DNA from: Flavobacteriaceae bacterium
GTDB lineage: Bacteria > Bacteroidota > Bacteroidia > Flavobacteriales > Flavobacteriaceae
DNA: 19,436 nucleotides
Assembly (NCBI GenBank): GCA_013001365.1
Contig: JABDMQ010000177.1
Location: 1-19,436 of the forward strand
Direction: 5' to 3'
Shown here: piece by piece, positions 1-7,795 of the stretch
Layout: each line of letters starts with the position of its first letter
Position numbering within the stretch: the first letter of the stretch is position 1
Position numbers and translations under genes: made by a program
The notes under the pieces: generated by a model
The model's input: the letters and a program-made list of their open reading frames with translations, nothing else
The model's database searches: none
Told to the model about the DNA's origin: nothing

Positions 1-1421
1 TATCCAATGGAACGGAAACGTCTTTCTATGCCAAGAAAACAGGTGACGCCAAATCCTCAGACAAGAAAAAGGACGAGAAAAAAGATATGCCTAAGATGTT
101 GCCACTCACCTATCCTAATGGTGCTTATGGCTTCACGTCGCAGCCAAGGCAAGAGACCATCCTGTTCCAGAACGCAACGGTCTGGACCAACGAAAATGAA
201 GGTGTTCTTGAAAACACGGATGTATTGATCAAGAATGGCAAGATTTCCAAGATAGGTAAGAACCTTTCAACAAGTGGTGCCAAGGTCGTCGATGCCACCG
301 GAAAACATGTCACGTCTGGAATCATAGATGAGCATTCACATATTGCAGCCTCAAGTATTAATGAAGGCGGACAGAATTCATCAGCAGAGGTAAGCATTGA
401 AGATGTCATTGATGCTGAAGATGTGGATATTTACAGGAACCTTGCAGGAGGCGTTACTTCCATGCAGATCTTGCATGGATCGGCAAACCCTATCGGTGGT
501 CGTTCGGCCATCATTAAATTGAAATGGGGTGCATCGCCTCAAGAAATGATCTATAACAATTCTCCGAAATTCATCAAGTTTGCCTTGGGAGAGAACGTGA
601 AGCAAAGTAACTGGCAGAGTTTTGGTCGTTTCCCGCAGACACGAATGGGCGTTGAGCAATTATATGTAGACTATTTCAGTAGGGCCAAGGAATACGATGC
701 CTTAAAGAAAAGTGGCAAGCCTTATCGTAAGGACACCGAATTAGAGGTCTTGGCAGAGATCCTAAATAAGGAACGATTTATAAGCTGTCACTCTTATGTT
801 CAGAGCGAGATCAATATGCTGATGAAGGTGGCAGAGCAATTCAATTTCAATATCAACACCTTCACACACATCCTTGAAGGCTATAAAGTAGCAGACAAAA
901 TGAAGGAACATGGCGTTGGTGGCTCTACTTTCTCAGATTGGTGGGCCTATAAATATGAAGTGAACGATGCGATACCTCACAATGCGGCGATAATGCACAA
1001 TCAGGGTGTTGTTACGGCCATTAATAGTGACGATGGAGAAATGTCAAGACGTTTGAACCAAGAAGCAGCAAAATCAGTAAAGTATGGTGGTGTCTCAGAA
1101 GAAGATGCTTGGAAGTTCGTGACGCTGAATCCTGCCAAGCTATTGCATTTAGACAATCGTGTAGGAAGCTTGAAGGTAGGCAAGGACGCCGATGTGGTCC
1201 TTTGGTCAGGGCACCCGATGTCTGTGTATTCGAAAGCAGAGAAAACCTTGATCGAGGGCACGGTTTATTTCGACCTGGAGAGAGACAAGCAATTGCGCGA
1301 TGCCATTAAAAAAGAAAGAAGTGAACTCATGACCATGATGATGAAGGAAAAGAACAATGGACTGAAAACGCAGCCTATCAAGAAGAAAGAGTCAGAACAT
1401 CTTCATTGTAATTCACTTTAA
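1..1421 (+). CDS. Amidohydrolase, C-terminal catalytic part (5' end beyond the window)
   Basis: The frame is open from base 3 to the TAA at 1419-1421, with no stop before the left edge, so the real start lies upstream and the ATG codons at 87 and 96 are internal. The visible part begins with a Lys/Asp-rich linker and continues into a metal-dependent amidohydrolase (imidazolonepropionase/enamidase-like) TIM barrel. The small N-terminal beta-sandwich is followed by the metal motif HSH in SGIIDEHSHIA (bases 333-341), a later His in FISCHSY, another in FTHILEG, and the barrel-end Asp in INSDDGE (1029-1031). It closes with the beta-sandwich segment LKVGKDADVVLWSGHP. All ligands expected of an active enzyme are therefore visible. 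Flavobacterial relatives that I recall are about 1000 residues and exported, so roughly half is missing here. The substrate is unknown; peptide, amide or cyclic imide hydrolysis is possible. Only 11 bases separate it from the next, related gene, so the two are probably co-transcribed. Confidence 0.88.
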   Translation, partial: SNGTETSFYAKKTGDAKSSDKKKDEKKDMPKMLPLTYPNGAYGFTSQPRQETILFQNATVWTNENEGVLENTDVLIKNGKISKIGKNLSTSGAKVVDATGKHVTSGIIDEHSHIAASSINEGGQNSSAEVSIEDVIDAEDVDIYRNLAGGVTSMQILHGSANPIGGRSAIIKLKWGASPQEMIYNNSPKFIKFALGENVKQSNWQSFGRFPQTRMGVEQLYVDYFSRAKEYDALKKSGKPYRKDTELEVLAEILNKERFISCHSYVQSEINMLMKVAEQFNFNINTFTHILEGYKVADKMKEHGVGGSTFSDWWAYKYEVNDAIPHNAAIMHNQGVVTAINSDDGEMSRRLNQEAAKSVKYGGVSEEDAWKFVTLNPAKLLHLDNRVGSLKVGKDADVVLWSGHPMSVYSKAEKTLIEGTVYFDLERDKQLRDAIKKERSELMTMMMKEKNNGLKTQPIKKKESEHLHCNSL

Positions 1422-1432
1422 ACACACACAAG

Positions 1433-2740
1433 ATGAAAAACAGAAACAACATATTGAACATCGGATTGATGCTAGCTTGCTTCATGCTTTATGCACAGCA
1501 AACGCCGGCACCTAAACAAACGGAAGCCATAACCATCATGGGAGCCACAGCGCATATCGGCGATGGCAATGTCATCGAGAATAGCGTGATCGTTATCGAG
1601 AATGGCAAGATAATGGCCTGTGCCGATGCCAGAGTCGTAAAGATGGAAGCAAGAGGACGACAGATCGATGCTTCAGGCAAGCATGTGTATCCTGGATTCA
1701 TTGCACCAAATTCCACGCTTGGTCTTCAGGAAATAGGTGCCGTAAGGGCCACAAACGATACCAGGGAAATTGGGAGCATGAATCCACATATACGCAGTAT
1801 CATTGCCTATAATGCGGAATCGAAGATCGTGGAATCCATGAGGCCTAACGGTGTACTTATCGGGCAGGCCACGCCTAGAGGTGGTTGGATCTCCGGAACC
1901 TCATCGATCGTTCAGTTTGATGCATGGAACTGGGAAGATGCTGCCATTAAGGTTGATGATGGCATTCACCTTAACTGGCCCAATAGTTTTACAAGAGGCC
2001 GTTGGTGGTTAGGAGAAGATCCTGGTTTAAAACCAAATAAGAACTATGCGAAGCAGGTGGATGACATACATATGTTCGTTGCTGAAAGCAAGGCGCATGT
2101 AAACGGGAATGGTGACAAGAGAAACCTTCCAGCAGAAGCCATGAAAGGCTTATTCAATGGGTCGCAGAAATTATACGTTCATGTAAATGACGAAAAAGGC
2201 ATTACCGATGCCATCGAATTCGCGAAAGGCCATGGATTGAATAACATGGTGCTCGTAGGTGCCTATGAAGCCTATAAGGTTGCCGATATGCTAAAGGCCA
2301 ATAATATTCCAGTATTATCGCAGCGTGTACACAGGACACCAAATAATGACGATGAGGATTACGACCTGCCATTCAAGATCGCCAAGATCTTGGTGGACAA
2401 AGGCGTTTTGGTAGGACTGGAAAACAGTGGACAGATGGAACGTGCAAATGCACGTAACCTTCCATTTCAGGCAGGCACTTTGGTGGCGCATGGCATGGAC
2501 AAGGAAGAAGCCTTGAAATTGATTACCTCTAATACGGCCAAGATCCTGGGAATCGATGACAGACTAGGCACTTTAGAAGTAGGTAAGGATGCCACACTAT
2601 TTATCAGTGAAGGTGATGCTATGGATATGCGCACCAATATCTTGACTCACGCCTTTATTGAAGGCCGTGAGGTGAGTTTGGAATCGCACCAAACGAAACT
2701 TTGGAAGCGATATTCTGAAAAGTATAAGGCTGGGAATTAG
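1433..2740 (+). CDS. Exported amidohydrolase-like protein lacking most metal ligands
   Basis: This is a 435-residue protein with a hydrophobic N-terminal signal (about residues 8-20) and a likely signal peptidase I site after MLYA, so it should be periplasmic. Cys16 does not sit in a good lipobox. The amidohydrolase fold is clear from the beta-sandwich (SVIVIENGKI, DASGKHVYPGFI) and the closing segment LGTLEVGKDATLFISEGD. However, where active family members have HxH after PGxI, this protein has A91-P92-N93-S94. The second barrel His (FTHILEG in the neighbour) is G276 in LVGAYEAYK, and the final Asp is replaced by E330-N331 in GLENSG. Only H250 (LYVHVN) remains. It is thus probably catalytically altered or inactive, perhaps a partner or binding subunit of the upstream enzyme. 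The reading frame is intact and well conserved in character, which argues against a pseudogene. It follows the upstream gene by 11 bases and is closed by a strong terminator. Confidence 0.85.
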   Translation: MKNRNNILNIGLMLACFMLYAQQTPAPKQTEAITIMGATAHIGDGNVIENSVIVIENGKIMACADARVVKMEARGRQIDASGKHVYPGFIAPNSTLGLQEIGAVRATNDTREIGSMNPHIRSIIAYNAESKIVESMRPNGVLIGQATPRGGWISGTSSIVQFDAWNWEDAAIKVDDGIHLNWPNSFTRGRWWLGEDPGLKPNKNYAKQVDDIHMFVAESKAHVNGNGDKRNLPAEAMKGLFNGSQKLYVHVNDEKGITDAIEFAKGHGLNNMVLVGAYEAYKVADMLKANNIPVLSQRVHRTPNNDDEDYDLPFKIAKILVDKGVLVGLENSGQMERANARNLPFQAGTLVAHGMDKEEALKLITSNTAKILGIDDRLGTLEVGKDATLFISEGDAMDMRTNILTHAFIEGREVSLESHQTKLWKRYSEKYKAGN

Positions 2741-2756
2741 AACCTAGATGTGAAAG

Positions 2757-2789
2757 AAAAAAGGAGCCAATTAATTGGCTCCTTTTTTT
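2757..2789 (+). terminator. Rho-independent terminator after the amidohydrolase pair
   Basis: A perfect 20-base palindrome, GGAGCCAATTAATTGGCTCC (2763-2782), is preceded by six A and followed by seven T. This gives a GC-capped stem with a U tract in either direction. It lies 16 bases after the second amidohydrolase stop and before the methyltransferase start, so it separates the two transcription units. Confidence 0.88.
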
Positions 2790-2810
2790 ATTAATTTGAA
2801 AGTTATCAAT

Positions 2811-2818
2811 TACTTTTA
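2811..2818 (+). promoter_or_regulatory. Possible -7 element of the RNA methyltransferase gene
   Basis: TACTTTTA matches the Bacteroidota -7 consensus TAnnTTTG except for its last base and sits 7 bases before the ATG at 2826. It lies directly after the terminator, where a new promoter is expected. A TTG lies 12 bases upstream (2796-2798), closer than the usual -33 spacing. The leader would be very short or absent. Confidence 0.3.
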
Positions 2819-2825
2819 TCATCGT

Positions 2826-3623
2826 ATGACCAAGGAAATAAGCAGTATACACAATCCATTGATCAAAAGCCTTTATCAGCTAAAGGTCAAGTCCAAAGTA
2901 CGACAAAAACAGGGCCTGTTCCTAATTGAAGGGCAACGCGAAATAAGTTTGGCCCTTAAAAGCGACTATCAGATTCAATCCATTGTCTTCCAACCAGACA
3001 TCATCACTGAGGAGGAGGTCAGGAAGTTTGTTCCAGAACATATCAAGCTAATTTCTGTATCTAAAGAGGTCTATGAAAAATTGGCCTATCGCGACTCCAC
3101 ACAAGGCATGTTGGCACTGGTCGAAACAAAGAACCAAGACCTTAAGAACCTGAAACTCACTTCTCGCAATCCGCTTATTTTAGTTGCCGAAGCCCCAGAA
3201 AAACCTGGTAATATAGGTGCCTTGTTACGAACAGCAGATGCCGCTAATGTCGATGCGGTGATCATTGCCAACCCGAAGACCGATCTTTACAATCCCAACA
3301 TCATTAGGTCCAGTGTGGGTTGCTTGTTCACCAATACAATTGCAACCGGAACTACAACTGAAATCATTCAATTCTTGAAGAATCACAATATCGGTATTTA
3401 CTGTGCCGCCTTGCAAGCCTCAGATGACTACCATAAACAGGACTATACGAAACCAACGGCCATTGTGGTTGGTACAGAAGCCACTGGATTGAGCCAGGAA
3501 TGGCTCGATAATGCCACCCAGAACATCATCATCCCAATGCAAGGAGAAATAGATTCCATGAACGTTTCTGTAGCGGCTGGAATCCTAGTTTTTGAGGCAA
3601 AACGACAGCGCGGGTTTGAATAA
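2826..3623 (+). CDS. SpoU/TrmH-family RNA 2'-O-methyltransferase
   Basis: This 265-residue SPOUT-class enzyme transfers a methyl group from S-adenosylmethionine to a ribose 2'-OH of rRNA or tRNA. An N-terminal RNA-substrate-binding domain (residues 1-95, with NPLIKSLYQLK and GLFLIEGQREI) is followed by the knotted catalytic domain. Motif 1 is EKPGNIGALLRTADA (residues 125-139, conserved Arg135). Motif 2 is NPNIIRSSVGCLF (156-168). Motif 3 is VVGTEATGLS plus IPMQGEIDSMNVSVAAGIL (from 214), with the Ser-Met-Asn-Val signature of the knot. I chose the ATG at 2826 because MTKEISSIHNPLIKSL matches the normal N-terminus; a TTG-started extension from 2775 would begin inside the terminator palindrome. 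The substrate cannot be told from sequence; relatives include RlmB-, TsnR- and TrmH-type enzymes. It is likely transcribed alone. Confidence 0.93.
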   Translation: MTKEISSIHNPLIKSLYQLKVKSKVRQKQGLFLIEGQREISLALKSDYQIQSIVFQPDIITEEEVRKFVPEHIKLISVSKEVYEKLAYRDSTQGMLALVETKNQDLKNLKLTSRNPLILVAEAPEKPGNIGALLRTADAANVDAVIIANPKTDLYNPNIIRSSVGCLFTNTIATGTTTEIIQFLKNHNIGIYCAALQASDDYHKQDYTKPTAIVVGTEATGLSQEWLDNATQNIIIPMQGEIDSMNVSVAAGILVFEAKRQRGFE

Positions 3624-3678
3624 CTAATTTCTCATACAGGCCATATATTGATTGACTTTCCTTTTGAACCTTTAATTG

Positions 3679-3709
3679 TTGGTCATTAAGATCCTTATTG
3701 TTAATTTAG
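3679..3709 (+). promoter_or_regulatory. Weak promoter candidate upstream of spoT
   Basis: TTG at 3679-3681 is followed after 20 bases by TAATTTAG (3702-3709), one mismatch from TAnnTTTG. The spacing suits a Bacteroidota -33/-7 pair, but the -7 box ends only 4 bases before the ATG at 3714, implying a leaderless or nearly leaderless message. The rest of the 90-base gap shows no hairpin. Confidence 0.25.
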
Positions 3710-3713
3710 TTAT

Positions 3714-5921
3714 ATGACAGCGGTTGAAATCGAAAAAGAGAATGCAGAGATCACCAAAGCCTACAAAGACCTCCTCAAGGTAAGCTACCGAACCCTTACC
3801 AAAGAAGACAAGAAACTTATACGTAGTGCCTTTGAAGTTGCTCTAGATGCGCACAAGGACCAGCGCAGGAAATCAGGTGAAGCTTATATTTTTCATCCGA
3901 TCGCTGTTGCGCGTATCGTAGCTTCGGAGATCGGACTTGATGCCACCTCCATTTGTGCTGCCCTGTTGCATGATGTGGTAGAGGATAATGAGGACTATTC
4001 CCTAGACGACATCGAACGTATGTTTGGTGATACCGTTGCCCGAATCGTTGATGGCTTGACAAAGATCTCTTCCATGAAAAAGAACATGGAGATATCGCAA
4101 CAGGCAGAGAATTTCAGGAAAATGCTGCTTACCCTTAACGATGATGTACGAGTTATCATCATCAAGATCGCCGACCGGCTTCATAATATGCAGACCATGG
4201 AGTCCATGCCTGACCACAAACAGGTCAAGATAGCGTCGGAAACACTATATATCTATGCCCCATTGGCACACCGAATTGGCCTTTATAACATAAAGACGGA
4301 GTTAGAGGACCTAGGGCTAAAGTACACCGAACCTGAGGTATATACCGATATCCTTACTAAAATGAAGGAAAGTAAGGAGGAGCAAGATGCTTACATCAAG
4401 GAATTTTCCCAGATCCTGAAAACCACCTTGGACAAGGAAGGACTTAATTACGATATAAAGGGACGTCCAAAGTCCATTTATTCCATACGCCGTAAAATGG
4501 TCACCCAAAACGTATCCTTTGATGAAGTCTACGATAAGTTTGCGATCAGGATCATATACAAATCCGATGCGGCCAATGAGAAATTCCTCGCATGGAAGAT
4601 ATATTCCATCGTAACAGATCACTTCAGGCCTAATCCTACCCGATTACGTGATTGGATCTCTTCGCCAAAGTCAACGGGATATGAAGCTCTTCATATTACA
4701 GTTAGTGGCCCGCAAGGCAAGTGGGTTGAAGTACAGATCAGGAGTGAACGTATGAATGAAATCGCTGAAAAAGGATATGCAGCGCATTACAAATACAAGG
4801 AAGGAGACACAGGTGAAGATGCTCTGGAAACTTGGATCAATAGGCTACAAGAGGCCCTTGAAAATCCTGATGCTAATGCCGTTGATTTTGTTGAGCAATT
4901 CAAATTGAATCTTTACTCCAAGGAAATCTATGTTTTTACACCCAGAGGCGACTTGAAATCACTGCCAAAAGGGGCAACGCCTTTAGATTTTGCCTTTAGC
5001 ATCCATACCGAGGTCGGAATGAAGACCCGAGGTGCCAAGGTAAATGGTAAATTAGTACCACTTAGCCACGTGCTTAAAAGTGGTGACCAGGTTGACATCA
5101 TGACTTCTGAAAGTGCCAAGCCAAATTCCAATTGGTTGGATTATGCGACGACAGCAAGAGCAAGAAGCAAGATCAAATCGGCTCTTAAAGAAGACAAGAA
5201 GATCATTGCAGAAGATGGTAAGGAATTGCTACGAAGAAAACTAAAGCAGCTTAAGATCACTCTTGATGAAAAGGCAATTAACGAAATGGTCAACTATTTT
5301 AAGCTGCGAACAAGTTTAGACCTTTTTTATCGAGCAGCCATTGGCACTATCGACAATAAAATGCTCAAGGATTTTGCATCATCAAGAAGCAATGTCTTGA
5401 TGAGTTTCATCAAGAGTAAGATACGAAAACCAAATGTATCTCAAGACGTTAATAAAGATGAGATCACTGCAAAATACGATCTTCTTGTATTTGGCAAGGA
5501 AGAAGAAAAACTGGACTATAAATTCACCAATTGCTGCAATCCCATTCCAGGTGACCCGGTTTTTGGTTTCTTGACCGTTAATGAAGGTATAAAAGTCCAT
5601 AAGAAGAATTGTCCTAATGCGCTAAGCCTTCAATCCAATTATGCCTATAGGATCATGCCTGCAAAATGGATAGATTCAAGTCAGGAAGAATTTACAGTGG
5701 TCATTAAATTATCAGGAATCGATAATTTAGGACTTGTGAATGAGGTAACAAAGGTCATCTCGGGCAATATGCATGTCAATATCAAGAACATAAGTTTTGA
5801 GACTGATGGTGGTATTTTTTCTGGTAAGATCACGGTCGTGGTCAAGAACAAGACACTTGTTAATAAATTGATGAATAACCTGAAAAAAATTAATGGTATC
5901 GAGAAGGTATCCAGAGCTTAA
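3714..5921 (+). CDS. spoT: Bifunctional (p)ppGpp synthetase/hydrolase (RelA/SpoT family)
   Basis: This 735-residue full-length Rel/SpoT protein makes and degrades the alarmone (p)ppGpp in the cytoplasm. The HD hydrolase domain is intact: H61 in YIFHPIAVA, H86-D87 in LLHDVVED and D154 in KIADRLHNM. The synthetase domain (about 250-362) has GRPKSIYSI, STGYEALHITV and VEVQIRSERMNEIAEKG with GYAAHYKYKE, so both activities are expected. A TGS domain follows (about 404-466, IYVFTPRGDL and GATPLDFAFSIH), then a Cys-rich zinc-finger region (C607, C608, H629, C633) and a C-terminal ACT domain (about 660-735). Length and domain order match the usual long RSH proteins. Only 25 bases separate it from the fur-like gene downstream, suggesting co-transcription with fur and purA. 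No truncation or frameshift is visible. Confidence 0.96.
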   Translation: MTAVEIEKENAEITKAYKDLLKVSYRTLTKEDKKLIRSAFEVALDAHKDQRRKSGEAYIFHPIAVARIVASEIGLDATSICAALLHDVVEDNEDYSLDDIERMFGDTVARIVDGLTKISSMKKNMEISQQAENFRKMLLTLNDDVRVIIIKIADRLHNMQTMESMPDHKQVKIASETLYIYAPLAHRIGLYNIKTELEDLGLKYTEPEVYTDILTKMKESKEEQDAYIKEFSQILKTTLDKEGLNYDIKGRPKSIYSIRRKMVTQNVSFDEVYDKFAIRIIYKSDAANEKFLAWKIYSIVTDHFRPNPTRLRDWISSPKSTGYEALHITVSGPQGKWVEVQIRSERMNEIAEKGYAAHYKYKEGDTGEDALETWINRLQEALENPDANAVDFVEQFKLNLYSKEIYVFTPRGDLKSLPKGATPLDFAFSIHTEVGMKTRGAKVNGKLVPLSHVLKSGDQVDIMTSESAKPNSNWLDYATTARARSKIKSALKEDKKIIAEDGKELLRRKLKQLKITLDEKAINEMVNYFKLRTSLDLFYRAAIGTIDNKMLKDFASSRSNVLMSFIKSKIRKPNVSQDVNKDEITAKYDLLVFGKEEEKLDYKFTNCCNPIPGDPVFGFLTVNEGIKVHKKNCPNALSLQSNYAYRIMPAKWIDSSQEEFTVVIKLSGIDNLGLVNEVTKVISGNMHVNIKNISFETDGGIFSGKITVVVKNKTLVNKLMNNLKKINGIEKVSRA

Positions 5922-5928
5922 AAATCCT

Positions 5929-5936
5929 TAAATTTG
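5929..5936 (+). promoter_or_regulatory. Possible internal -7 element upstream of the fur-like gene
   Basis: TAAATTTG is an exact match to TAnnTTTG, 10 bases before the ATG at 5947, inside the 25-base spoT-fur gap. No TTG is found at the expected -33 distance, so the motif may be chance or a weak internal promoter giving the regulator its own expression. Confidence 0.3.
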
Positions 5937-5946
5937 GCCTGAGATT

Positions 5947-6396
5947 ATGAGTGTGAAAACCGATAAGACCAATCAGGAAATAGTAAAGAATGTCTTTACT
6001 AAATTCCTCGAAGACAATGGTCACAGGAAAACTCCGGAGCGCTTTGCAATTCTTCAAGAAATATACGATAGTGATGAACATTTCGATATAGAATCCTTGT
6101 ACATCACCATGAAGGACAAGAAATATCGAGTGAGCAGGGCTACTCTCTACAACACCATAGAATTATTATTGGACTGTGCGTTAGTTCGTAAACACCAATT
6201 CGGGAAGAATCAAGCTCACTACGAAAAATCTTATTTCGATAAACAACATGACCATGTTATCCTAACCGATACAGGTGAGGTCATTGAGTTTTGCGATCCA
6301 AGGATCCAATCCATCAAGAAGACCATAGAAGATGTCTTTGATATCGAAATCCATAATCACTCACTCTACTTTTACGGAAACAAGAAAAACAACTAA
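5947..6396 (+). CDS. Fur-family transcriptional regulator without the structural CxxC
   Basis: This 149-residue protein has the Ferric-uptake-regulator winged helix. The N-terminal helices contain DNGHRKTPERFAILQEIY (residues 23-40), the regulatory-site stretch is EHFDIESLY (44-52), and the recognition helix is in RVSRATLYNTIELLLD (61-76). The dimerisation part begins HYEKSYFDKQHDHVI (91-105). In typical Fur and PerR the strand after HDHLI carries CxxC (LICLDCG) for a structural zinc. Here that segment is VILTDTGEV, and the only nearby Cys is C116 in EFCDP, so that zinc site is absent. Several His residues near H101/H103 and H136/H138 could still bind a regulatory metal. It lies between spoT and purA with gaps of 25 and 11 bases. 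Whether it senses iron, zinc, manganese or peroxide cannot be decided. Confidence 0.9.
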   Translation: MSVKTDKTNQEIVKNVFTKFLEDNGHRKTPERFAILQEIYDSDEHFDIESLYITMKDKKYRVSRATLYNTIELLLDCALVRKHQFGKNQAHYEKSYFDKQHDHVILTDTGEVIEFCDPRIQSIKKTIEDVFDIEIHNHSLYFYGNKKNN

Positions 6397-6407
6397 CTAA
6401 CTTTTTT

Positions 6408-7679
6408 ATGGCGGTAGATTTACTACTAGGTTTACAATGGGGCGACGAAGGCAAAGGAAAAATCGTTGATGTTCTCACCTCAAAATACGATATCATTGCA
6501 AGATTCCAAGGAGGGCCAAATGCTGGGCACACTTTGGTATTCAATGGAAAAAAACATGTATTGCACACGATTCCTTCCGGGATATTCCATGAAGATGCCA
6601 TGAATGTGGTTGGTAATGGTGTCGTCATCGATCCTGTTATCTTCAAGAAGGAATTAGATAAGTTAGAGGAGCAAGATGTAAATTACAGAAAGGTACTATT
6701 GATATCGCGAAAAGCACACTTGATCCTACCAACACATCGCTTATTAGATGCTGCCTCAGAGGCATCTAAAGGCAAGGCAAAGATCGGCTCGACCCTAAAA
6801 GGAATTGGTCCAACGTACATGGACAAGACCGGACGAAATGGTATTCGCGTAGGCGATATAGAACTTGCCGATTGGAAAAAGAAATACCGAGCGCTGGCAA
6901 ACAAGCACCAAGCAATGATCGATTTTTACGATGTCGATATTCAATACGACCTTGAAGATCTTGAAAAGGATTTTTTCGAGGCTATAGAGGTATTGAAATC
7001 ATTGACCTTTATCGATTCTGAAGAATATGTGTTCCAAGCCATTAAATCAGGTCAATCTATATTAGCTGAAGGTGCTCAAGGCTCATTGCTCGATATTGAT
7101 TTTGGAACGTATCCATATGTAACATCAAGCAATACCACAGCAGCAGGAGCATGTACTGGCTTGGGCATTGCACCAAACAAAGTGGGCGAGGTGTACGGAA
7201 TTTTCAAGGCCTATACAACAAGAGTTGGATCCGGCCCCTTCCCTACAGAACTATTTGATGAAGATGGGGAAACCATGGGACGTGTAGGTCATGAATTTGG
7301 TGCCACAACAGGTCGTCCTAGGCGATGCGGATGGTTGGACCTTGTCGCACTGAAATATGCCTGTCAAGTGAATGGTGTCACCCAACTCATGATGATGAAA
7401 GGGGATGTTCTATCAGGATTCAAGACCTTGAAAGTATGTACGGCATATAAATACAAAGGGGAAACAATATGGCACTTGCCGTATAATATCGAAGAAGATA
7501 ACATCTCTCCAATTTATACTGAATTCAAAGGTTGGAAAGAAGACCTTACCAAAATGACCGATGAATCTGAATTGCCAAAGGAATTGAATGATTATATCGC
7601 ATTCCTGGAAAAAGAGCTGGGCATTCCTATCAAGATCGTTTCGGTTGGACCAGACAGGAAGCAAACCATTTTCAGGTAA
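6408..7679 (+). CDS. purA: Adenylosuccinate synthetase
   Basis: This 423-residue enzyme joins IMP and aspartate using GTP to form adenylosuccinate, the first committed step of AMP synthesis. The GTP/IMP-binding N-terminus is LLLGLQWGDEGKGKIVD, with catalytic D13 and the P-loop-like GDEGKGK; GGPNAGHTLV holds H41. STLKGIGPTYMDKTGR (128-143), EGAQGSLLDIDFGTYPYVT (221-239) and EFGATTGRPRRCGWLD (296-311) complete the diagnostic set. Length and start are those of the family. The ATG is 11 bases after the fur-like gene, so it is probably read from the same transcript as spoT. In other bacteria the enzyme is inhibited by ppGpp, which makes this neighbourhood functionally suggestive. Confidence 0.97.
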   Translation: MAVDLLLGLQWGDEGKGKIVDVLTSKYDIIARFQGGPNAGHTLVFNGKKHVLHTIPSGIFHEDAMNVVGNGVVIDPVIFKKELDKLEEQDVNYRKVLLISRKAHLILPTHRLLDAASEASKGKAKIGSTLKGIGPTYMDKTGRNGIRVGDIELADWKKKYRALANKHQAMIDFYDVDIQYDLEDLEKDFFEAIEVLKSLTFIDSEEYVFQAIKSGQSILAEGAQGSLLDIDFGTYPYVTSSNTTAAGACTGLGIAPNKVGEVYGIFKAYTTRVGSGPFPTELFDEDGETMGRVGHEFGATTGRPRRCGWLDLVALKYACQVNGVTQLMMMKGDVLSGFKTLKVCTAYKYKGETIWHLPYNIEEDNISPIYTEFKGWKEDLTKMTDESELPKELNDYIAFLEKELGIPIKIVSVGPDRKQTIFR

Positions 7680-7707
7680 TCGTCATAAAAAAACGATGCT
7701 GATATTT

Positions 7708-7726
7708 GGCTTGTGGCAGGCCTTTT
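7708..7726 (+). terminator. Weak terminator candidate after purA
   Basis: GGCTTG and CAGGCC can form a 6-bp stem (one G-T pair) around a TGG loop, followed by TTTT. It begins 29 bases after the purA stop. The stem is short and the T tract interrupted, so termination may be partial. The rest of the 116-base gap before the ostA-like gene is AT-rich with no clear promoter box. Confidence 0.4.
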
Positions 7727-7795
7727 GTATTAAAAAAATCACAATACACAATCAGTAAAACCTAATATCGTTATTTTTAACACAAATTCTTTCAT

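Noticed and set aside
87..1421. ATG at 87 as the start of the first amidohydrolase
   Set aside because: The same frame is open to the left edge and encodes a plausible linker; family members are far longer, so the gene is cut by the window.
1433..1500. Cys16 of the second amidohydrolase-like protein as a lipobox
   Set aside because: Residues before the Cys (Met-Leu-Ala) fit poorly, while an Ala-Gln signal peptidase I site follows.
1433..2740. Second amidohydrolase-like gene as a pseudogene
   Set aside because: The frame is intact, with signal peptide and full fold; residue loss is confined to the metal site.
2775..2825. TTG at 2775 as the methyltransferase start
   Set aside because: It lies inside the terminator palindrome and adds a non-homologous N-terminus; the ATG at 2826 fits the family.
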